The notes under the pieces were generated by a model, which worked only from the letters and a program-made list of their open reading frames with translations, ran no database searches and was not told the origin of the DNA. 64,000 nt of DNA from Filomicrobium sp. (GTDB taxonomy: Bacteria; Pseudomonadota; Alphaproteobacteria; Rhizobiales; Hyphomicrobiaceae), in NCBI GenBank assembly GCA_017792465.1, contig CP051234.1, positions 1,490,606 through 1,554,605 on the forward strand, written 5' to 3'. This document shows, in pieces, positions 1 through 9,744 of this stretch; position 1 is the stretch's first letter; each line of letters starts with the position of its first letter. The position numbers were made by a program, and so were the translations under genes.

Positions 1-396
1 CACCATCACGTCGACATGGGCGATGCGCATGCCTTCTGGCGGTTGCGGCAGGCCTTCGATCGCGATCGAATCGCTCGGGATGTCCCAGAGCTTGCCGTCG
101 GCCTCGAGGAAATAATGATTGTGGTTGGACGTGTTCGTATCGAAGTAGGTCTTACTCGATTCGATTGCCAATTCGCGCAGCAGCCCGGCATTCCGGAACT
201 GGTGGAGCGTATTGTATACCGTTGCCAGCGAGACGTGCTCTCCGAGCTCGCTGACCTCGAAATGCAGTTGTTCGGCCGTAACGTGGCGATCGTCGCCGCT
301 GAACAGCAAATGGGCGAGCGCAAGCCGCTGACGTGTGGGCCGTAAGCCCGCTTCGCGCAGCTTATTTTCCAGAAAATCGACGTTTAGGTCGCTCAT
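1..396 (-). CDS. irr: Irr, Fur-family iron/heme-responsive regulator (3' end cut by window edge)
   Basis: This is the first 132 codons of a minus-strand gene whose stop lies beyond the left edge. The translation starts MSDLNVDFLENKLREAGLR and carries a Fur-type winged helix (PTRQRLALA, then VTAEQLHFEV and SLATVYNTLHQF) followed by the Irr-like stretch FDTNTSNHNHYFLE and the ending PPEGMRIAHVDV. Irr represses or activates iron and heme genes in Rhizobiales and is controlled by heme status. The N-terminal GCP heme-regulatory motif of Bradyrhizobium Irr is absent, so this is the HRM-less form, which usually senses heme through the His-rich motif. A near-ideal sigma-70 promoter lies upstream. The gene is divergent from fabA, a linkage common in this order. 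Confidence 0.9.
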   Translation of the reverse strand, partial: MSDLNVDFLENKLREAGLRPTRQRLALAHLLFSGDDRHVTAEQLHFEVSELGEHVSLATVYNTLHQFRNAGLLRELAIESSKTYFDTNTSNHNHYFLEADGKLWDIPSDSIAIEGLPQPPEGMRIAHVDVMV

Positions 397-715
397 TCGG
401 TCCGATCTATGTTGGTTTTGGGCGCTGGGCCGCGCCTGGTTCCCGATTGTGCCCAGACCGCACACATCGCTTAAGTATAAGTGCTAACCGGTTGGCTTGC
501 AACGCGTCTGCGAAAAGAGGCCATGCGGCAAGGCGATCCAACTGGCATGGGTGACCTTGACGCCCGGGGCGTTTACCTTTTGAACCAACAAATGGTGTGT
601 TAAGACACGCGTTCGCGAAACGGAAGCGGCAGCGGGTTTTTGGCCTGCGCCGATCCGCTTTGTCGCGCGGACTGCGAAATCTATTGAGAATTCAGAGGGG
701 AACCAGACAGGGTCC
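397..715. other. irr-fabA divergent intergenic region
   Basis: This 319-bp stretch separates irr (leftward) from fabA (rightward). The only clear element is the irr promoter near 474-502. A GGGG-rich stretch just before 716 serves as the fabA ribosome binding site. I saw no convincing Irr box (the TTTAGAA-like inverted repeat) and no terminator. Short reading frames inside it lack ribosome binding sites and look spurious. Confidence 0.6.
474..502 (-). promoter_or_regulatory. Predicted sigma-70 promoter of irr
   Basis: Reading the minus strand, TTGCAA (complement of 497-502) is followed after exactly 17 bases by TATACT (complement of 474-479). Both hexamers match the vegetative consensus well (TTGACA and TATAAT). 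The start would fall near 467, giving a leader of about 70 bases before the irr ATG at 396. Confidence 0.55.
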
Positions 716-1240
716 ATGGCGGAACGGCAATCAAGCTATTCATACGAAGATCTGCTGACGTGCGGACGCGGAGAGTTGTTCGGACCAGGAAATGCGCAGT
801 TGCCATTGCCGCCGATGCTGATGTTCGACGCGATCACGCATATCAGTGAGACCGGCGGCGCGAATGACAAAGGTCAGATTCGGGCTGAATTGGCTGTCGA
901 GGGCAATCCGAACGTCGAATGGTTCTTCAAATGCCATTTCCAGGGGGACCCGGTGATGCCGGGATGCCTTGGTCTTGACGCTTTGTGGCAGATGACCGGC
1001 TTCTACCTGGGCTGGCTTGGCGCGCCTGGACGCGGCCGGGCGCTGGGCGTCGGTGAGGTCAAATTCACCGGAATGGTCGTGCCCACGGTCAAGAAAGTCG
1101 AATACATTGTGGATCTGAAGCGCGTCATTTTGCGCAAGCTGAAGCTCGCAATCGGCGATGGAACGCTCGTCGCGGATGGCGAAGTCATTTACACTGCAGC
1201 GGATTTGCGGGTCGGATTGTTCGAAGCCGAAAACGCCTGA
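716..1240 (+). CDS. fabA: 3-hydroxydecanoyl-ACP dehydratase/isomerase FabA
   Basis: FabA dehydrates 3-hydroxyacyl-ACP and isomerises trans-2- to cis-3-decenoyl-ACP, the branch point of anaerobic unsaturated fatty acid synthesis in the cytosol. The 174-residue product is close to the 172 of E. coli. The hot-dog fold signature [20 protein letters not shown] contains the catalytic His74, and Asp88 follows. The GDPVMPG form and the fabB neighbour separate it from FabZ. The ATG at 716 follows a GGGG-containing ribosome site and gives a full-length protein. It is the first gene of a fabA-fabB-fabI set on the plus strand. Confidence 0.95.
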   Translation: MAERQSSYSYEDLLTCGRGELFGPGNAQLPLPPMLMFDAITHISETGGANDKGQIRAELAVEGNPNVEWFFKCHFQGDPVMPGCLGLDALWQMTGFYLGWLGAPGRGRALGVGEVKFTGMVVPTVKKVEYIVDLKRVILRKLKLAIGDGTLVADGEVIYTAADLRVGLFEAENA

Positions 1241-1430
1241 TATCGTCAGCCCAAAACGCTTGCAGGACCACACCAAGACCGTAAAAATCGCGCTTTAGTG
1301 GCGGCGCAAGCCGGCGGTCGCATGAGATGAATGCGCTTATTGGCTGCGCTGACTTAAGCGCGGCGAAGCGAATAAGATTTTTGGTCCTTTGGCAGACGTC
1401 CAAAGCGGCCACATAGGAAGGGACAGCTTG

Positions 1431-2663
1431 ATGAGACGCGTAGTCGTCACCGGCATGGGGATCGTGTCTTCCATCGGGAACACGACGGACGAAGTCCTGA
1501 CTTCGCTCAAAGAGGGCAAGTCGGGCATCAGTTTTGCGGATACCTACGCTGAAATGGGTTTCCGCTGCCATGTGCACGGCGACCCGAAGCTCGAATGGGC
1601 CGACCTTGTCCCGCGCAAGCCGAAGCGCTTCATGGAAGCTGGCGTCGCCTGGAACTACATCGCGATGGATCAGGCCATTCGCGACGCGGGTCTGGAAGCT
1701 GACGACATCGTCAACGAACGCACGGGCATCATCGTTGGCTCGGGCGGACCGTCGACACACGCGATCGTCGGGGCTGCCGATACGGCGCGCACCAAGGGTC
1801 CCAAAAAGATCGGCCCGTTCGATGTGCCCAAGGCGATGTGCTCGGGGGCATCAGCCGCACTTGCGACGTTCTATGAAATCAAGGGCGTCAACTATTCGAT
1901 CTCGTCGGCGTGCTCGACGTCGGCCCACTGCATCGGAAACGCTGCCGAACTCATTGGCTGGGGCAAGCAGGACATCATCTTTGCGGGCGGTTGCGAGGAA
2001 CTCGACTGGTCGCTGTCGGTGCTGTTCGACGCTATGGGGGCGATGTCTTCCAAGTATAACGACACGCCGGAACGCGCGAGCCGGGCCTTTGACAAAAACC
2101 GCGACGGGTTCGTCATCGCGGGTGGGGCCGGCGTCGTGGTGCTCGAAGAGCTTGAGCATGCCAAAGCCCGCGGCGCGAAGATCCTGGGTGAGATCGTCGG
2201 CTATGGCGCGACGTCCGATGGCTTCGACATGGTTGCTCCTTCCGGCGAAGGCGCTCTGCGCTGCATGAAAGTCGCCATGGAAGGCCTCGACGGCAACGGC
2301 ATCGGCGGCAAGATCGACTACATCAACCCGCACGCCACGGCGACGCCGGTTGGCGATCAGCGCGAAATGGAAGCTGTGCGGGAACTCTTTGGCAATGAGG
2401 TGCCCCATATCTCCGCGACTAAATCGCTGACCGGGCATTCGCTGGGCGCCATCGGCGTTCAGGAGACGATCATTTCGCTTCTTATGATGAACAACGATTT
2501 CATTTGCGCCAGCGCCAATATCGAGGAACTCGATCCCGAATTCGAAGGGCTGCCGATCGTGCGCGAACGCATCGATAACGCGTCGCTTAACTGTGTCATG
2601 TCGAACAGCTTCGGATTCGGCGGAACAAATGCGACTCTCATTCTTCGCCGATACGATGGTTAA
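1431..2663 (+). CDS. fabB: 3-oxoacyl-ACP synthase I FabB
   Basis: FabB elongates the cis-3-decenoyl-ACP made by FabA and is needed for unsaturated fatty acids. The 410-residue thiolase-fold protein has the Cys-His-His triad: Cys161 in [12 protein letters not shown], His301 in [11 protein letters not shown] and His336 in [10 protein letters not shown]. The C-terminal [12 protein letters not shown] motif is also present. I chose ATG 1431 because AGGAAGG at 1415-1421 is well spaced and the protein then begins [10 protein letters not shown] as in the family. A longer reading from a TTG at 1389 would add an unsupported extension. It lies 190 bp after fabA and 126 bp before fabI. Confidence 0.95.
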   Translation: MRRVVVTGMGIVSSIGNTTDEVLTSLKEGKSGISFADTYAEMGFRCHVHGDPKLEWADLVPRKPKRFMEAGVAWNYIAMDQAIRDAGLEADDIVNERTGIIVGSGGPSTHAIVGAADTARTKGPKKIGPFDVPKAMCSGASAALATFYEIKGVNYSISSACSTSAHCIGNAAELIGWGKQDIIFAGGCEELDWSLSVLFDAMGAMSSKYNDTPERASRAFDKNRDGFVIAGGAGVVVLEELEHAKARGAKILGEIVGYGATSDGFDMVAPSGEGALRCMKVAMEGLDGNGIGGKIDYINPHATATPVGDQREMEAVRELFGNEVPHISATKSLTGHSLGAIGVQETIISLLMMNNDFICASANIEELDPEFEGLPIVRERIDNASLNCVMSNSFGFGGTNATLILRRYDG

Positions 2664-2789
2664 CGCCGCCGCAGCTGTTCTCAGTGTGACACCATGCGCG
2701 TTGCGGTTGCTGTAGCATCCGGCCAACAAACCGATGATCAAGATCAGGCTCTGATGAGCACTGCCGTAGCCGAGTAAGGAAAAACAAAT

Positions 2790-3635
2790 ATGTCCGAGAC
2801 TGACATTGCAACTCCTGGCCCGCTGATGAAGGGCAAGCGCGGACTTGTGATGGGGGTCGCGAACGACCGTTCGATCGCCTGGGGAATTGCGCGGGTGTTG
2901 GCTGGTCAGGGCGCGGAACTGGCCTTCACCTATCAGGGCGAAGCCTTTGGGCGCCGGGCTGTTCCGTTGGCGGAATCGGTGGGCTCGAAGATCATCGTGC
3001 CTTGCGACGTCAGCGACATCGACACCGTCGACAACGTCTTTTCGGAAATCGAAAAGGAGTGGGGCAGCCTCGACTTTGTCGTGCATGCCCTGGCGTTTTC
3101 TGACCGTCGCGAACTTTCCGGACGCTATGCCGACACCTCGCGGGAGAACTTCACCAATACGATGGTGATCTCGTGCTTCTCGTTTACGGAAGTGGCCAAC
3201 CGGGCGGCCAAGCTGATGCCGAACGGCGGATCGCTGCTGACGTTGTCTTATGCAGGCGCGACCCAGTGGGTGCCATCCTACAACGTCATGGGGGTCGCCA
3301 AGGCGGCCCTTGAAGCATCGGTGCGTTACTTGGCGTCCGACTTCGGTCCGCAGGGTATTCGCGTCAACGCGATTTCGGCCGGTCCGATGCGGACGCTGGC
3401 GGGTTCAGGCGTTTCGGATGCGCGGGTCATCTTCAACTATGCGCGCGACCACGCGCCATTGCGGCGGACCCCGACGCTCGACGAAGTCGGTGGCGCAGGC
3501 CTTTACCTGCTGTCCGACATGGGAAGCGGCGTGACGGGCGAAATCCACTTTGTCGATTGTGGCTATGGCAACGTCGCCATGCCGACGCTCGATGCGTTGA
3601 AGAAGATCGAAGCCGGCGGTGGCAGCAGCGCCTGA
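2790..3635 (+). CDS. fabI: Enoyl-ACP reductase FabI (NADH-dependent)
   Basis: FabI performs the last reduction of each fatty acid elongation cycle and is the usual triclosan target. The 281-residue short-chain dehydrogenase fold shows the cofactor loop GVANDRSIAWGIA near residues 22-34 and the FabI-type catalytic pair Tyr164 and Lys171 in YNVMGVAK, with a second Tyr at 154. It is slightly longer than E. coli FabI (262) because of about 12 extra N-terminal residues. The ATG at 2790 follows AAGGAA at a suitable distance. An intrinsic terminator lies 55 bases downstream, so the fab set probably ends here. Confidence 0.95.
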   Translation: MSETDIATPGPLMKGKRGLVMGVANDRSIAWGIARVLAGQGAELAFTYQGEAFGRRAVPLAESVGSKIIVPCDVSDIDTVDNVFSEIEKEWGSLDFVVHALAFSDRRELSGRYADTSRENFTNTMVISCFSFTEVANRAAKLMPNGGSLLTLSYAGATQWVPSYNVMGVAKAALEASVRYLASDFGPQGIRVNAISAGPMRTLAGSGVSDARVIFNYARDHAPLRRTPTLDEVGGAGLYLLSDMGSGVTGEIHFVDCGYGNVAMPTLDALKKIEAGGGSSA

Positions 3636-3689
3636 GGCTACATTGGTCGGCCCATTGCCTGATGGAACGATTTACAGCAATTTATTTTT

Positions 3690-3721
3690 CGGGCTGCCAG
3701 AACCGGCGGCCCGAATTTTTT
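3690..3721 (+). terminator. Rho-independent terminator after fabI
   Basis: CGGGCTGCC and GGCGGCCCG pair (one G-T) around a six-base loop and are followed by AATTTTTT. It closes the fabA-fabB-fabI transcription unit before murI. Confidence 0.8.
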
Positions 3722-3851
3722 ATGGCACTTGCTGGGCCAGAGGTTGATGCAGCTGGGCCCCAAGCGATTTGGCGTTTTCCAGTCACAGCAAAATGCGTCT
3801 TGAGACTTGTTCGTCTTGACGATGCCCAGAAGGGGGCGCACAGAACGCTTC

Positions 3852-4736
3852 ATGATCGGAGTCTTCGATTCAGGGCTGGGCGGTCTGACCGTTTTGCGCA
3901 AGCTGGCGGATCGTTTCCCTGATGTGTCATTCTGCTATCTGGGCGACCACGCCAACGTGCCTTATGGCAACCGGCCATCGGAAACGATCGTCGAGTTCAC
4001 ACGCCTTGGCGTTGAGGCGCTGTTCGAGCGCGGCGTGAGGCTGGTTCTTTTGGGCTGCAATACAGCTACGGCTGTGGCGGCCAAGCGGCTGCAGCAATCC
4101 TGGCTGCCCTATTCGGGGTGGGCGGGGCACAACGTGCTCGGCATCGTCGCACCGACCGTCGAAGCGGCAACACAGACGCCGTGGGCGGTGACGACGCCGC
4201 AATACCCGCAGAAATTCAACTCGGATCTGATCGCGGTGTTCGGCACCACCCGGACGATCACGTCTGAGGTCTATCCTGAAGAAATCCGCAAGCGCTGTCC
4301 GCGCGTTGAGGTCATCCAGCAGATCTGCGCCAATCTTGCCGGTGCGATTGAGGATGAGGCAGGTCGCGAAGAACTCAGCGGTCTTGTTAAAGAGGGGGTC
4401 GATGCGCTCCTGGAACAGACGCTTGGTACGATTCCGGACCGAGCCATTCTGGGCTGCACGCATTTTCCGCTTGTGGAGGATTTATTCCGCAAGCATCTGC
4501 CAAGTTCGACCCGCCTGCTCTCTCAACCAGATCTCGTCGCCGACAGCCTTGAAGATTACCTCGCCCGGCGGCCGCAGTATCTTGGCGGCTATCATCCCGA
4601 ACCTCGGATGCTGCTGATGCTGACGACGGGCGATGCCGACGAGATCAGCAATCGTGCGCGCGTGTTCTGGCCTGAGGTGCCGCCATTTGAGTCGATCGAA
4701 ATCGGCTTTCAGTCCTCGCAGCAGCAAAGCCGCTGA
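3852..4736 (+). CDS. murI: Glutamate racemase MurI
   Basis: MurI makes D-glutamate for peptidoglycan from L-glutamate without a cofactor, using two cysteines. The 294-residue product begins MIGVFDSGLGGLTV, with Asp6 in the DSGLGG motif, Cys69 in LLGCNTATA, and Cys202 with His204 in LGCTHFPL. Length fits the family (about 265-290). ATG 3852 gives the normal N-terminus. Upstream ATG 3822 would add ten unconserved residues, and a ribosome site for 3852 is weak, so the start is not certain. It ends 27 bp from the convergent RlpA-like gene. Confidence 0.92.
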   Translation: MIGVFDSGLGGLTVLRKLADRFPDVSFCYLGDHANVPYGNRPSETIVEFTRLGVEALFERGVRLVLLGCNTATAVAAKRLQQSWLPYSGWAGHNVLGIVAPTVEAATQTPWAVTTPQYPQKFNSDLIAVFGTTRTITSEVYPEEIRKRCPRVEVIQQICANLAGAIEDEAGREELSGLVKEGVDALLEQTLGTIPDRAILGCTHFPLVEDLFRKHLPSSTRLLSQPDLVADSLEDYLARRPQYLGGYHPEPRMLLMLTTGDADEISNRARVFWPEVPPFESIEIGFQSSQQQSR

Positions 4737-4763
4737 GCCTTCTGGCCTGCCGGTCCGCAATCT

Positions 4764-6131
4764 TCAATAGCTTTTGGCGATGCCTTGTGAGAGCTCGCTC
4801 GTTTTGAATTCGCTTATCGCCCCGGCCGGCGGCGGCAACTGGCGGGCTGCCTGTTTGACATGTGCGCGAGCCGTATAGGTGGCGTATTTCATAACGCCAG
4901 CAACGACGCTCGCAAATTTCTCGAACGTTCCGCCCAGCGCGGTTTCTGACTGCTTGTTGAGCGCGTTTTGCCGTGGGGTCAGTTGATGATCCGAAGCTGA
5001 AGCGAGACGCAGCCGCGCTTTGGCCTGCGCATCGCTGGCCCAGTTGGCGACCGTTCCAAAAATCGTTTGCTCAGCATTCCACGCGACGAGAGTCGGGGCG
5101 CTGTCTTTCGCCGACCGCAGCGTGTAGTTCGAGGCATAGCCATCAAAGCTTGGCTCGGCGTCGTCGTGCGGCCGCCGATTGCGCAAGGCTTCTGGATCTG
5201 CCTTCTCTAGCTTTTGGATGTCGGCGGGCAACGGTAACTTCTTGAACTCGTCCGCACCGTGCAACGCGACCATCAGTTCTGGCGGGTGTTCAAAGATCCG
5301 CCCAGGTTTTTTGACCTTGGCATGCGGATTGGCGGCCTGCCCTTGAGACCGGGTTTCAGGAACGCTTTTCAATTGCACCATCAGCGGTCGCATAGATATC
5401 GGCCCGGCCGTCATGGTGTCAGCGGCAACGGGGTCTGCTTCCGGAATGACGCGGCGGGCCGGCTCAAGCTCCAGGATCGGCAGTGTCTCAAGAGCGCGCC
5501 GGCTCTTCTTCCTGCCGGCTTTGCCACCGTCGCTCTTGGAGGCCATCTGCATGAGGGATGCGTAAGCGTCTTCCAGGCTCGCGTGCTGACCGATAAATCC
5601 CGGCACCGCTCGGTAACGGCGGTAGCGCCGATAGTGCGCTTCGCGGCCCCTGGGAGCGCGCAGCACGGTGGCTTCGAGTTCGGCGACACCTTTGCGCGCA
5701 AACCCGAGCGATCTGGCCGTCGCCTTGGAGACATCAAGACGGCGGTTGCCCCAATAAGGCCCTGCATTGTTGACCCTGACGACGGCCGCGTTCCCCGTCG
5801 CGCGATAGTAAAGCAGCAGTATGGTTCCGTCCGGCAGATCGGGGCTGGCGGCGTTGTCGGGCAAATTGGCGCGGAAGGGTTCGCCTGAGCTTGTCAGCCC
5901 GCAAGGATTGAAGCGGTCGTGGCGGCAGCTGGCATAATGAGATGCGTTGAGCGTGATCTTCTTGCCGACGAGTTCTTCGGTTTGTGCCAGCGTCTTGACG
6001 CGATGGCAGACGCCCTTGAAGCAGTAGACGCTGCCGGGCGACTTGGCCTCGACAGGCATGACAAATAGCACCGCCCATAGCGCGAACAGGCTTTTCAGTA
6101 CCGGACTTGTTACGGCGCTGCGCACTGGCAT
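4764..6131 (-). CDS. RlpA-like septal ring lytic transglycosylase family protein (DPBB domain)
   Basis: The 455-residue protein has a signal peptide of about 29 residues ending VEA, then a double-psi beta-barrel domain around residues 50-160. It contains the RlpA signatures NASHYASCRHDRFNPCGLTS, ILLLYYRATGNAAVVRVNNAG and NRRLDVSKATARSLGFARKG. RlpA proteins cleave or bind naked glycan strands at the division septum. Unlike E. coli RlpA there is no C-terminal SPOR domain. Instead about 290 low-similarity, Ala/Lys/Pro-rich residues follow. No lipobox cysteine is visible at the cleavage site, so it is probably periplasmic rather than a lipoprotein. Family assignment is firm, but enzymatic activity is not established. 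Confidence 0.8.
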   Translation of the reverse strand: MPVRSAVTSPVLKSLFALWAVLFVMPVEAKSPGSVYCFKGVCHRVKTLAQTEELVGKKITLNASHYASCRHDRFNPCGLTSSGEPFRANLPDNAASPDLPDGTILLLYYRATGNAAVVRVNNAGPYWGNRRLDVSKATARSLGFARKGVAELEATVLRAPRGREAHYRRYRRYRAVPGFIGQHASLEDAYASLMQMASKSDGGKAGRKKSRRALETLPILELEPARRVIPEADPVAADTMTAGPISMRPLMVQLKSVPETRSQGQAANPHAKVKKPGRIFEHPPELMVALHGADEFKKLPLPADIQKLEKADPEALRNRRPHDDAEPSFDGYASNYTLRSAKDSAPTLVAWNAEQTIFGTVANWASDAQAKARLRLASASDHQLTPRQNALNKQSETALGGTFEKFASVVAGVMKYATYTARAHVKQAARQLPPPAGAISEFKTSELSQGIAKSY

Positions 6132-6524
6132 CTTCTAGATTTCAACTATCACAATAAGGGTGGGAGACCGGCTGGTTATCGAGCCCCGGAACGATGCGGC
6201 ACAGTATGCGTTGCCGTTCGGAAGTTGCAACCGGAAGGTCTTGTTCCAATTAGGCAAATGGTAAAGACTAGTCAGCGTGGTTAGGCTTCTTGCAGATCCG
6301 GCCAACGCGCTTGACCCGGCCAGTCAGCATTAACCGCAAGTTTGATTAATCAGCATTCGAAGTGTGCTTACCGGTACATATTCAAGACTAGGCGTAACGG
6401 GATCGATTCCAGGCTTGCGAGCGTTGCTCTGAAGGGCGCAACAGCCTTGAACGACGACCGTCATTTTGGGGCTTAGGTGCAGACCTCCATCTGCATGCAT
6501 TTTCACGATAGGTGGGAGCAAAAC
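6132..6524. other. Divergent intergenic region between the RlpA-like gene and the CARDB/PG-binding gene
   Basis: This 393-bp region must hold the promoters of both flanking secreted-protein genes. The only definite element is GGTGGGAG at 6511-6518, the ribosome site for the gene at 6525. I saw no strong -35/-10 pair, RNA gene or repeat. Confidence 0.5.
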
Positions 6525-7295
6525 ATGTGGGACATCAAAACGCGTAAAGCCGGCTTGGGAGGAGCCGTCGTAGCTTTTCTGGCGCTGGGCTCGACCGCAG
6601 CCCGTGCGTTGCCGGACCTTGTCATCAATACCAACGACACGATCATTCAGGCTGGCGGTTGCTCCAAGGACGAACCGCTCGCAACGGGTCGCGTGGCCAT
6701 CAAGAACCAGGGCACCGATACCGCCGACGTCAACGTCGCCGAGCGTCTGACGCGCTCGATGATGGTCGTTTATGTCCCTGAGAATATCGACATGATCGAC
6801 AAGCGCCCGGAGCGCTCGAAGTTGGAGCCGTTCGATCAGCAAGGGATCGCGTTTGAACTGGCGCGCGGCATCGATAAACGCGGGCGCAACTTCGCTTCTC
6901 CCGACACCACGGATTATCTCATCGCGTCGACAGCGACCGCTGGTGCCTATTACGAAAGCGACACGGACCGCGTTCGCACAATTCAGTCGGCGCTTTTGGA
7001 GATCGGCTTTGATCCTCAGGGTGTCGATGGGCAAATTGGCACGCGCACGCGTGCAGCGATCCGCGATTTCCAAACGAGCATCGGAGATGTAAGCACCGGT
7101 GTTTTGTCGATCACCCAGGAACGAGCGCTCTATGAACGGGCGGGTATTTCGAACGGCGGGTCGTCGAGTGGTGGTGGCGCGCAAGGCGAAACCAAGGTGC
7201 GCGTTTACGTTTCGGTCGACCCTTACAATCTGGTCGAAGAGTCGAACGAAGCCAATAACCTGTGGTCGTTCACGGTGACGATCGACTGCAAGTAG
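6525..7295 (+). CDS. Secreted protein with CARDB-like fold split by a peptidoglycan-binding domain
   Basis: The 256-residue product starts at ATG 6525, seven bases after a strong GGTGGGAG site. It has a signal peptide of about 28 residues ending TAARA. Residues 29-85 (PDLVINTND through AIKNQGTDTADVNVAE) look like the first half of a CARDB adhesion-type beta sandwich. Residues 145-205 form a PG_binding_1 helical repeat (RTIQSALLEIGFDPQGVDGQ, then IGTRTRAAIRDFQ). Residues 222-254 look like the last strands of CARDB (VDPYNLVEESNEANNLWSF). Cys46 and Cys255 could bond. It is probably a periplasmic wall-associated protein, and I know no characterised homologue. An intrinsic terminator follows. Confidence 0.7.
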   Translation: MWDIKTRKAGLGGAVVAFLALGSTAARALPDLVINTNDTIIQAGGCSKDEPLATGRVAIKNQGTDTADVNVAERLTRSMMVVYVPENIDMIDKRPERSKLEPFDQQGIAFELARGIDKRGRNFASPDTTDYLIASTATAGAYYESDTDRVRTIQSALLEIGFDPQGVDGQIGTRTRAAIRDFQTSIGDVSTGVLSITQERALYERAGISNGGSSSGGGAQGETKVRVYVSVDPYNLVEESNEANNLWSFTVTIDCK

Positions 7296-7374
7296 GCCGC
7301 GTTCTCCTGCCCGTTCGCTTGGCGACAGCGGTGGGATTTTGAACTTGGCCAAGTTGAAAACCGGAAATGAATAA

Positions 7375-7406
7375 GGCCGCGGATCGATCCGCGGCCTTTT
7401 CTTTTT
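7375..7406 (+). terminator. Strong intrinsic terminator, perfect palindrome
   Basis: Bases 7375-7396 form a perfect 22-bp palindrome (arms GGCCGCGGATC and GATCCGCGGCC) followed by TTTTCTTTTTT on the plus strand. It ends the gene at 6525-7295. It may also slow leftward transcription leaving pnp, though the minus-strand T tract is poor. Confidence 0.8.
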
Positions 7407-7436
7407 TGTCGTTATGTTCGCCGGTTACGGCGTCGA

Positions 7437-9629
7437 TCAATCGCGATCGCGGCGCGGGCGACGGTCGCGACGACCACCGCTCGGGCGTCCGCCACCACCT
7501 TGATCTTCCGGCTCGCCTTCTGCGCGCGGCAGTTCTTCGCCGGTCTCCTGGTTGACGACCTTCATCGACAGACGGGTCTTGCCGCGGTCGTCGAAGCCCA
7601 AGAGCTTGACGTAGACTTCCTGGCCTTCCTTGACGACTTCGTCGACGGTTGCCGGGCGGCCCTGGTTGAGCTGCGAGATATGGACGAGACCGTCCTTGGC
7701 GCCGAAGAAGTTCACGAAGGCGCCGAAGTCGACGATCTTGACGACCTTACCCTTGTAGATCGTGCCGACTTCCGGTTCCGAGGTGATTTCCAGAATGCGG
7801 CGCTTGGCGTCCTCGATGGACTCGCGTGCGGCTGCCGCGATCTTGATCGTGCCGTCGTCGCCGATGTCGATCTTGGCACCTGACTCTTCGACAATCGAGC
7901 GGATCACGGAACCACCGGTGCCGATCACTTCGCGGATCTTGTCGGTCGGGATCTTGATCGTTTCGATGCGCGGGGCGAATTCGCCAAGCTCTTCACGCGA
8001 GCCGGTCAGCGATTTCGACATCTCGCCAAGGATGTGCATGCGGCCGCCTTTGGCCTGGTCCAGAGCGACCTTCATGATCTCTTCGGTGATACCGGTGATC
8101 TTGATGTCCATCTGCAGCGAGGTGATGCCGTTCTCGGTTCCGGCAACCTTGAAGTCCATGTCGCCGAGGTGGTCTTCGTCACCGAGGATGTCGGAGAGGA
8201 CGGCGAAGTCGTCGCCTTCCTTGATGAGACCCATGGCGATACCGGCGACCGGCGACTTCAGCGGAACGCCCGCGTCCATCAGGGCCAGCGAGGTGCCGCA
8301 AACGGTCGCCATCGAGGACGAGCCGTTCGACTCGGTGATCTCGGAGACGACACGGATGGTATAGGGGAATTCTTCGCTCGACGGCATCAGCGGATGGATG
8401 GCACGCCAGGCGAGTTTGCCGTGGCCGATTTCGCGGCGACCGGGGCTGCCCATGCGGCCCGTTTCGCCGACCGAGTATGGCGGGAAGTTATAGTGGAGCA
8501 TGAAGCGCTCCTTCTTGGTTCCCTCCAGCGAGTCGACGTACTGCTCGTCTTCGCCGGTACCGAGCGTTGCAACGACCAGCGCCTGCGTTTCACCGCGGGT
8601 GAAGAGCGCCGAGCCGTGCGTGCGCGGCAGGACCTGCACTTCGCACATGATCGGACGAACGGTTTGCAGATCGCGGCCGTCGATACGCTTGCCGGTCTTG
8701 ACCACCGACGATCGCATGATGTTCGCCTCAAGCGACTTGAACGTGCTGCCGAGCAGGACCTGCTCTGCGGCGTCGCCTTCAGGAACTTCGACACCTTCGA
8801 AGACCTTCTTCTTGATTTCCGAAACGGCGTCGTTGCGCTTTTTCTTTTCGGCGATCTGGAAGGCTTCGGTGAGGCCGGCTTCGGCGATCTCGCGGACCTT
8901 CGGCAGATACTTCTCGGCGTCGGGAAGCTCGATGTCCCAAGGCTCTTTCGCAGCGGTCTCAGCCAGCTTGATGATCGCCTGGATGACCGGCTGGAAGTGC
9001 TTCTGGCCGAACATGACGGCGCCGAGCATGACGTCTTCGGTCAGTTCCTCAGCTTCCGATTCCACCATCATTACGGCGTCTTCGGTGCCGGCCACGACGA
9101 GGTCGAGCTTGGTGTCGCTCATTTCGTCGACGAGCGGGTTCAGGACGTATTCGCCGTCGATATAGCCGACGCGGGCCGCGCCGATCGGGCCTAGGAACGG
9201 AACGCCCGACAGCGTCAGGGCCGCCGAAGCTGCCACCATGCCGAGAACGTCAGGGTCGTTTTCCATGTCGTGCGAGAGCACGGTGATGACGACCTGGGTT
9301 TCGTTCTTGAAGCCGCTTACGAACAGCGGGCGGATTGGGCGGTCGATGAGGCGGGAGGTGAGGGTTTCTTTTTCGGTCGGGCGGCCTTCACGTTTGAAGT
9401 AGCCGCCGGGGATCTTACCGGCTGCGTAGGTCCGCTCCTGATAGTTCACGGTCAGCGGAAAGAAATCGATACCGGGCTTGGGCTGCTTTGCAGCAACTAC
9501 GGTTGCGAGCACACTGGTCTCGCCGTACTGCGCGAAAACGGCGGCGTCGGCCTGTCGGGCAATATGGCCGGTCTCAAGCGATAGCTTGCGGCCGCCCCAA
9601 TCAATTTCCACGCGATGAATGTCGAACAT
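7437..9629 (-). CDS. pnp: Polyribonucleotide nucleotidyltransferase (PNPase)
   Basis: PNPase degrades RNA 3' to 5' by phosphorolysis as a homotrimer and belongs to the degradosome. The 730-residue protein has two RNase PH domains (N-terminal [20 protein letters not shown], second core with [20 protein letters not shown]), a KH domain near 558-615 ([20 protein letters not shown]) and an S1 domain near 622-692. It ends in a basic Arg/Asp/Gly-rich tail. Length is normal (E. coli 711). It lies downstream of rpsO on the same strand, the conserved rpsO-pnp pair, separated by 260 bp containing two hairpins. Confidence 0.97.
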   Translation of the reverse strand: MFDIHRVEIDWGGRKLSLETGHIARQADAAVFAQYGETSVLATVVAAKQPKPGIDFFPLTVNYQERTYAAGKIPGGYFKREGRPTEKETLTSRLIDRPIRPLFVSGFKNETQVVITVLSHDMENDPDVLGMVAASAALTLSGVPFLGPIGAARVGYIDGEYVLNPLVDEMSDTKLDLVVAGTEDAVMMVESEAEELTEDVMLGAVMFGQKHFQPVIQAIIKLAETAAKEPWDIELPDAEKYLPKVREIAEAGLTEAFQIAEKKKRNDAVSEIKKKVFEGVEVPEGDAAEQVLLGSTFKSLEANIMRSSVVKTGKRIDGRDLQTVRPIMCEVQVLPRTHGSALFTRGETQALVVATLGTGEDEQYVDSLEGTKKERFMLHYNFPPYSVGETGRMGSPGRREIGHGKLAWRAIHPLMPSSEEFPYTIRVVSEITESNGSSSMATVCGTSLALMDAGVPLKSPVAGIAMGLIKEGDDFAVLSDILGDEDHLGDMDFKVAGTENGITSLQMDIKITGITEEIMKVALDQAKGGRMHILGEMSKSLTGSREELGEFAPRIETIKIPTDKIREVIGTGGSVIRSIVEESGAKIDIGDDGTIKIAAAARESIEDAKRRILEITSEPEVGTIYKGKVVKIVDFGAFVNFFGAKDGLVHISQLNQGRPATVDEVVKEGQEVYVKLLGFDDRGKTRLSMKVVNQETGEELPRAEGEPEDQGGGGRPSGGRRDRRPRRDRD

Positions 9630-9744
9630 TTCGGTCGTCTTTCTTCTTTCGATTTTCGGTTCTCTTTTGTGTTTAGCACGCGCCTTCTAGCACATAATTT
9701 TTGTCATCAACACGTCTGCAACGCGGTGCTTAAAAACGGCGCTT

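Noticed and set aside
484-717. 77-codon minus-strand frame in the irr-fabA region
   Set aside because: It has no ribosome site or recognisable motif, overlaps the fabA start and crosses the irr promoter.
6330-7352. 340-codon minus-strand frame
   Set aside because: It is antisense to the secreted CARDB/PG-binding protein, which has a good ribosome site and signal peptide. The antisense frame has neither.
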